Below are positions 6,700 through 8,751 of a DNA stretch of 8,751 nt, in pieces. The DNA lies in contig PAWK01000050.1 of the NCBI GenBank assembly GCA_002714195.1, positions 1-8,751 of the forward strand, written 5' to 3'. How positions within the stretch are numbered: position 1 is the first letter of the stretch; each line of letters begins with the position of its first letter. Below the pieces are notes generated by a model. It was not told where the DNA came from, did not search any database, and saw nothing but the letters and a program-made list of their open reading frames with translations. The stretch comes from Gammaproteobacteria bacterium. GTDB lineage: Bacteria > Pseudomonadota > Gammaproteobacteria > Pseudomonadales > Pseudohongiellaceae. Made by a program: the position numbers and the translations under genes.

Positions 6700-6771
6700 T
6701 ACTTTAAGCATAATTAGCAACTTGAGTGCCTAGGTTAAGAATTGACCTAACGGGGGATACGTGAACTGGTT

Positions 6772-7848
6772 TTACTCTGCCACGAATCCTTTCCAAGTGC
6801 TCATGTAATCAATAAACTTTTCGGATAAACCCTCTTTTTTCAGATGTTCCCGAGAAACTGGATTTTCGACTGGCAGGAAATTGGTGTCCTGCTCCATGAG
6901 CAATGGGAAATTGTGATGTAAAATGGCTGCCCTTCCCAACATAATCCAATCAATGCCTTCTGCAAGAATTCTCTCTGCATCATCTGGTGTACGAATTTTT
7001 CCGGCTACACCTAGCCGTACTTCCCCTCGATCAATCTCATTAAAATATGACAGAAGACTCCGGCCTTGTTTTTCTTTTTCATTCGGCTCTTTGAACACGT
7101 CCCAAAGTGACATATCAAGAAAGTCGATGTTGCCTTCTTCGCAAAGTCTCTTAGCTAAAGCGACACTCTCATCGAGTTTCATGCCAAAACGCTCGGCGGA
7201 TAAACGAACGCCAATAATAAAATTCGGCCCGCAACTTTGGCGAATTCCGTCTATCATATCAAATAGTATTCTAGACCGATTAAAAAGACTCCCGCCATAC
7301 GCATCTTCCCTTCGGTTTGTTTCTTGACTAAAGAATTGGCACAAAAGGTAGCCGTGAGCTCCATGTAATTCAATTCCATCAAAGCCGGCCCGTTCGGCAC
7401 GAATGGCAGCACTAATGAAATCCTCTACAACTTCCTCTACTTCTCGCACAGATAAAGCTCTAGCTCCAGTCTCTGCATTATCTGAAGGACACAAAGGAGT
7501 TAGACCTGTCACTTCTTTTGGTGCACGCATTCCCCCATGATACAACTGGCAAATGGCGATGCTCTGCTCTTCTTTGATGGCTTTTGCAAGACGTTTTAGG
7601 CCGTCAATGTGGGTCTCAGCAAAAACGCCAAGCTGCCCAGGAAAACCCTTACCAACCTCTTGGGTATGAGCGGCACAGGTCATGGTTAATCCGAACCCGC
7701 CCTTGGCCCGCATGGTTAACCAGTGAAATTCCTCCTCAGAAAGCACGCCGTCCTCATGACTTTGAGAGTTGGTCAGAGGAGCAAGCATGAATCGATTTTT
7801 CATACTCGGTCCACGTTTAAAACTTAAGGGTTCAAATATAGCTTTCAT
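6772..7848 (-). CDS. Old Yellow Enzyme-family NADH:flavin oxidoreductase
   Basis: A 358-residue FMN-dependent (beta/alpha)8-barrel ene-reductase of the cytoplasm, reducing activated C=C bonds of alpha,beta-unsaturated carbonyls or related electrophiles with NAD(P)H. Family landmarks are NRFMLAPLTNSQS at 18-30, the flavin-contacting QLYHGG at 101-106, the catalytic stretch ELHGAHGYLLCQFFS at 160-174 (H162 and H165 as substrate-binding pair, Y167 as likely proton donor), NRREDAYGGSLFNRSR at 178-193, GVRLS at 213-217, and the phosphate-binding IMLGRAAI at 302-309. There is no C-terminal FeS/FAD extension, so it is the single-domain type and not a full dienoyl-CoA reductase. The ATG at 7848 is preferred over an in-frame GTG at 7887, because GAGGAAA lies just upstream and because the GTG would fall inside the terminator hairpin. 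It lies between the NHL gene and the B3 hydrolase gene on the same strand. The physiological substrate is not evident. Confidence 0.92.
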   Translation of the reverse strand: MKAIFEPLSFKRGPSMKNRFMLAPLTNSQSHEDGVLSEEEFHWLTMRAKGGFGLTMTCAAHTQEVGKGFPGQLGVFAETHIDGLKRLAKAIKEEQSIAICQLYHGGMRAPKEVTGLTPLCPSDNAETGARALSVREVEEVVEDFISAAIRAERAGFDGIELHGAHGYLLCQFFSQETNRREDAYGGSLFNRSRILFDMIDGIRQSCGPNFIIGVRLSAERFGMKLDESVALAKRLCEEGNIDFLDMSLWDVFKEPNEKEKQGRSLLSYFNEIDRGEVRLGVAGKIRTPDDAERILAEGIDWIMLGRAAILHHNFPLLMEQDTNFLPVENPVSREHLKKEGLSEKFIDYMSTWKGFVAE

Positions 7849-7850
7849 AT

Positions 7851-7857
7851 TTTCCTC
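7851..7857 (-). promoter_or_regulatory. Shine-Dalgarno site of the flavin oxidoreductase gene
   Basis: GAGGAAA on the minus strand, with GAGG five bases before the ATG at 7848. It starts only two bases after the U-tract of the terminator hairpin (7860-7866), so folding or termination there directly affects access to this site. Confidence 0.7.
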
Positions 7858-7859
7858 AT

Positions 7860-7892
7860 AAAAAAACGGGCGTTGTCTTAAGACCACGCCCG
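7860..7892 (-). terminator. Rho-independent terminator after the NHL gene
   Basis: On the minus strand a seven-base-pair GC-rich stem, CGGGCGT (7886-7892 read leftward) pairing with its complement at 7867-7873, encloses a twelve-base loop containing the self-complementary GTCTTAAGAC. It is followed at once by seven U residues (7866 to 7860). It begins about 20 bases after the NHL stop codon and ends 11 bases before the flavin-enzyme ATG. The structure is as good as typical intrinsic terminators and is expected to end the NHL transcript, unless read-through or control at this site feeds the next gene. Confidence 0.82.
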
Positions 7893-7912
7893 CATTTTAA
7901 TAACGGCCTTTA

Positions 7913-8751
7913 TTAATCAATCAAGCGCGGAACAAAACGGGTCACGCCCGCAACCACCCCTACTTCACCGCCGTAAACATTTCCATCCCTGTCTGCTGTG
8001 ACACCTTCACCCATGCAACCGATTCCGCCCATGCCGGAGAAACCTCGCCCTCCGCAATTATGCTCTGCGACGAAATAAAGTACCTCTCCGTTCCGCGCAT
8101 TTCCAACACGCAGACCTTTTCTCCACCCACCTGGGTTGTAGTTTTGATCGGTCTCAGAATCTATGGCATACAGCATGTCATTAGTTGGATCAATGTAAAG
8201 ACCAGAGATACGGCTAAACTGATACCAAGTATCTAACCATTCACCATCTTGATTAAAAATCTGAATCCGGTTGTTACCGCGGTCAGCTACAAATAGACGT
8301 CCTTGAGAGTCCATAGCCAATGAATGTGGAGAACGAAACTCCCCGTCTTCCCATCCATACTTCCCAAAATGACCGATATAGGTACCATCCGGCTCCCACA
8401 TGGTTATTCTGCTTTTAGTCTCATCACTGGGTTCACCCTGAAACTGCGCGCCATGAGTTTCAGCAATGAAAATCCGGCCGTTAGGTGCTATTAATACGTC
8501 GTTAGGATCGGTCAGATGCGTTGGTGGATCTCCTAGTTCGCCAGGAGTACCAATCGTCATCAGCAACTCGCCTTCAGGACTAAACTTCAGCACAGTACTT
8601 CCGATGTTGGCCGCCGCCGGATTCATCATTAGTTCGCGCTCATTCGCGATGCGAGCATCGGCGATCCAAATATTTCCTTCTCGATCAACATCCATGCCAT
8701 GAGGCCAAAGAATCTGGCCAGCACCAAACTGTGATACCACTCGACCATTTG
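7913..8751 (-). CDS. NHL-repeat beta-propeller protein, 5' end outside window
   Basis: The C-terminal 278 residues of a beta-propeller protein; the frame is still open at the right edge, so the GTG at 8740 is not a likely start. NHL-type blades recur with a PHG/PND-x-(4)-x-G-x-(I/L)-x-(V/I)-A-(D/E) pattern: WPHGMDVDREGNIWIADA near the edge, DPNDVLIAPNGRIFIAE, SPHSLAMDSQGRLFVADRGN, then weaker blades at SGLYIDPTNDMLYAIDSE and GEGVTADRDGNVYGGE. A glycine-rich segment, HNCGGRGFSGMGGIGCMG, contains two cysteines that could form a disulfide if the protein is exported. Similar proteins are usually secreted or periplasmic and are often annotated as peptidyl-alpha-hydroxyglycine amidating lyase-like; no activity can be claimed from the visible part. 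A strong terminator follows, separating it transcriptionally from the flavin-enzyme gene. Confidence 0.85.
   Translation of the reverse strand, partial: NGRVVSQFGAGQILWPHGMDVDREGNIWIADARIANERELMMNPAAANIGSTVLKFSPEGELLMTIGTPGELGDPPTHLTDPNDVLIAPNGRIFIAETHGAQFQGEPSDETKSRITMWEPDGTYIGHFGKYGWEDGEFRSPHSLAMDSQGRLFVADRGNNRIQIFNQDGEWLDTWYQFSRISGLYIDPTNDMLYAIDSETDQNYNPGGWRKGLRVGNARNGEVLYFVAEHNCGGRGFSGMGGIGCMGEGVTADRDGNVYGGEVGVVAGVTRFVPRLID

Noticed and set aside
6688..6720. Longer N-terminus for the B3 hydrolase (ATG at 6711 or TTG at 6720)
   Set aside because: It would place charged extra residues before an otherwise standard signal peptide and ignore the AGAGGA site.
6730..6750. Imperfect hairpin TAGGTTA/TGACCTA between the flavin-enzyme and hydrolase genes as a terminator
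   Set aside because: Short stem with a mismatch or wobble pair and no U-tract on either strand.
8466..8702. Plus-strand open frame opposite the NHL gene
   Set aside because: Antisense to clear NHL blades, with no ribosome-binding site and no recognisable protein.

Overview
The window reads as chromosomal DNA from a mesophilic, probably aerobic Gram-negative bacterium of moderate to low GC content. The support is the Sec-type signal peptides, the periplasmic B3 metallo-beta-lactamase-fold protein, Shine-Dalgarno-led genes, and a haem-demethylase/MFS gene set typical of environmental proteobacteria. An uncultured marine or freshwater gammaproteobacterium is my best guess, but no rRNA or marker gene is present to settle it. 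I see no tRNA, rRNA, CRISPR, insertion sequence or phage gene.

Left block (1-2864, minus strand): a two-gene operon, korA then korB, encoding a 2-oxoacid:ferredoxin oxidoreductase, most likely the 2-oxoglutarate type. KorA is the fused gamma-alpha form. KorB carries the thiamine-diphosphate and 4Fe-4S motifs and runs off the left edge. The ribosome-binding stretch of korB overlaps the korA stop codon.

Divergent control region (about 2865-3226): AT-rich and without a convincing gene. It contains nested inverted repeats flanked by weak, oppositely oriented promoter-like hexamers.

Middle block (3227-5797, plus strand): a short secreted-type peptide gene, then a DUF1653 gene, then a DUF3445 / haem-dependent oxidative N-demethylase (HODM) alpha-like gene joined to it by an ATGA stop/start overlap, then an MFS_3-type exporter with a GTG start. 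The set suggests oxidative demethylation of a methylated amine, or a related haem-enzyme reaction, linked to export. No electron-transfer subunit for the HODM-like protein is encoded here.

Right block (5794-8751, minus strand), in transcription order: a secreted-type NHL-repeat beta-propeller (5' end outside the window), a strong Rho-independent terminator, an Old Yellow Enzyme-family flavin oxidoreductase, and a B3 metallo-beta-lactamase-like hydrolase with glutamine in the first zinc-ligand position, as in GOB enzymes. The hydrolase gene and the MFS gene converge, with stop codons overlapping on a TTAA palindrome.

The points most worth a second look are the DUF1653-HODM-MFS operon, the Gln-type B3 enzyme, the terminator hairpin abutting the ribosome-binding site of the flavin-enzyme gene, and the short secreted-peptide gene that looks like a truncated member of a Cys/Gly-rich peptide family.
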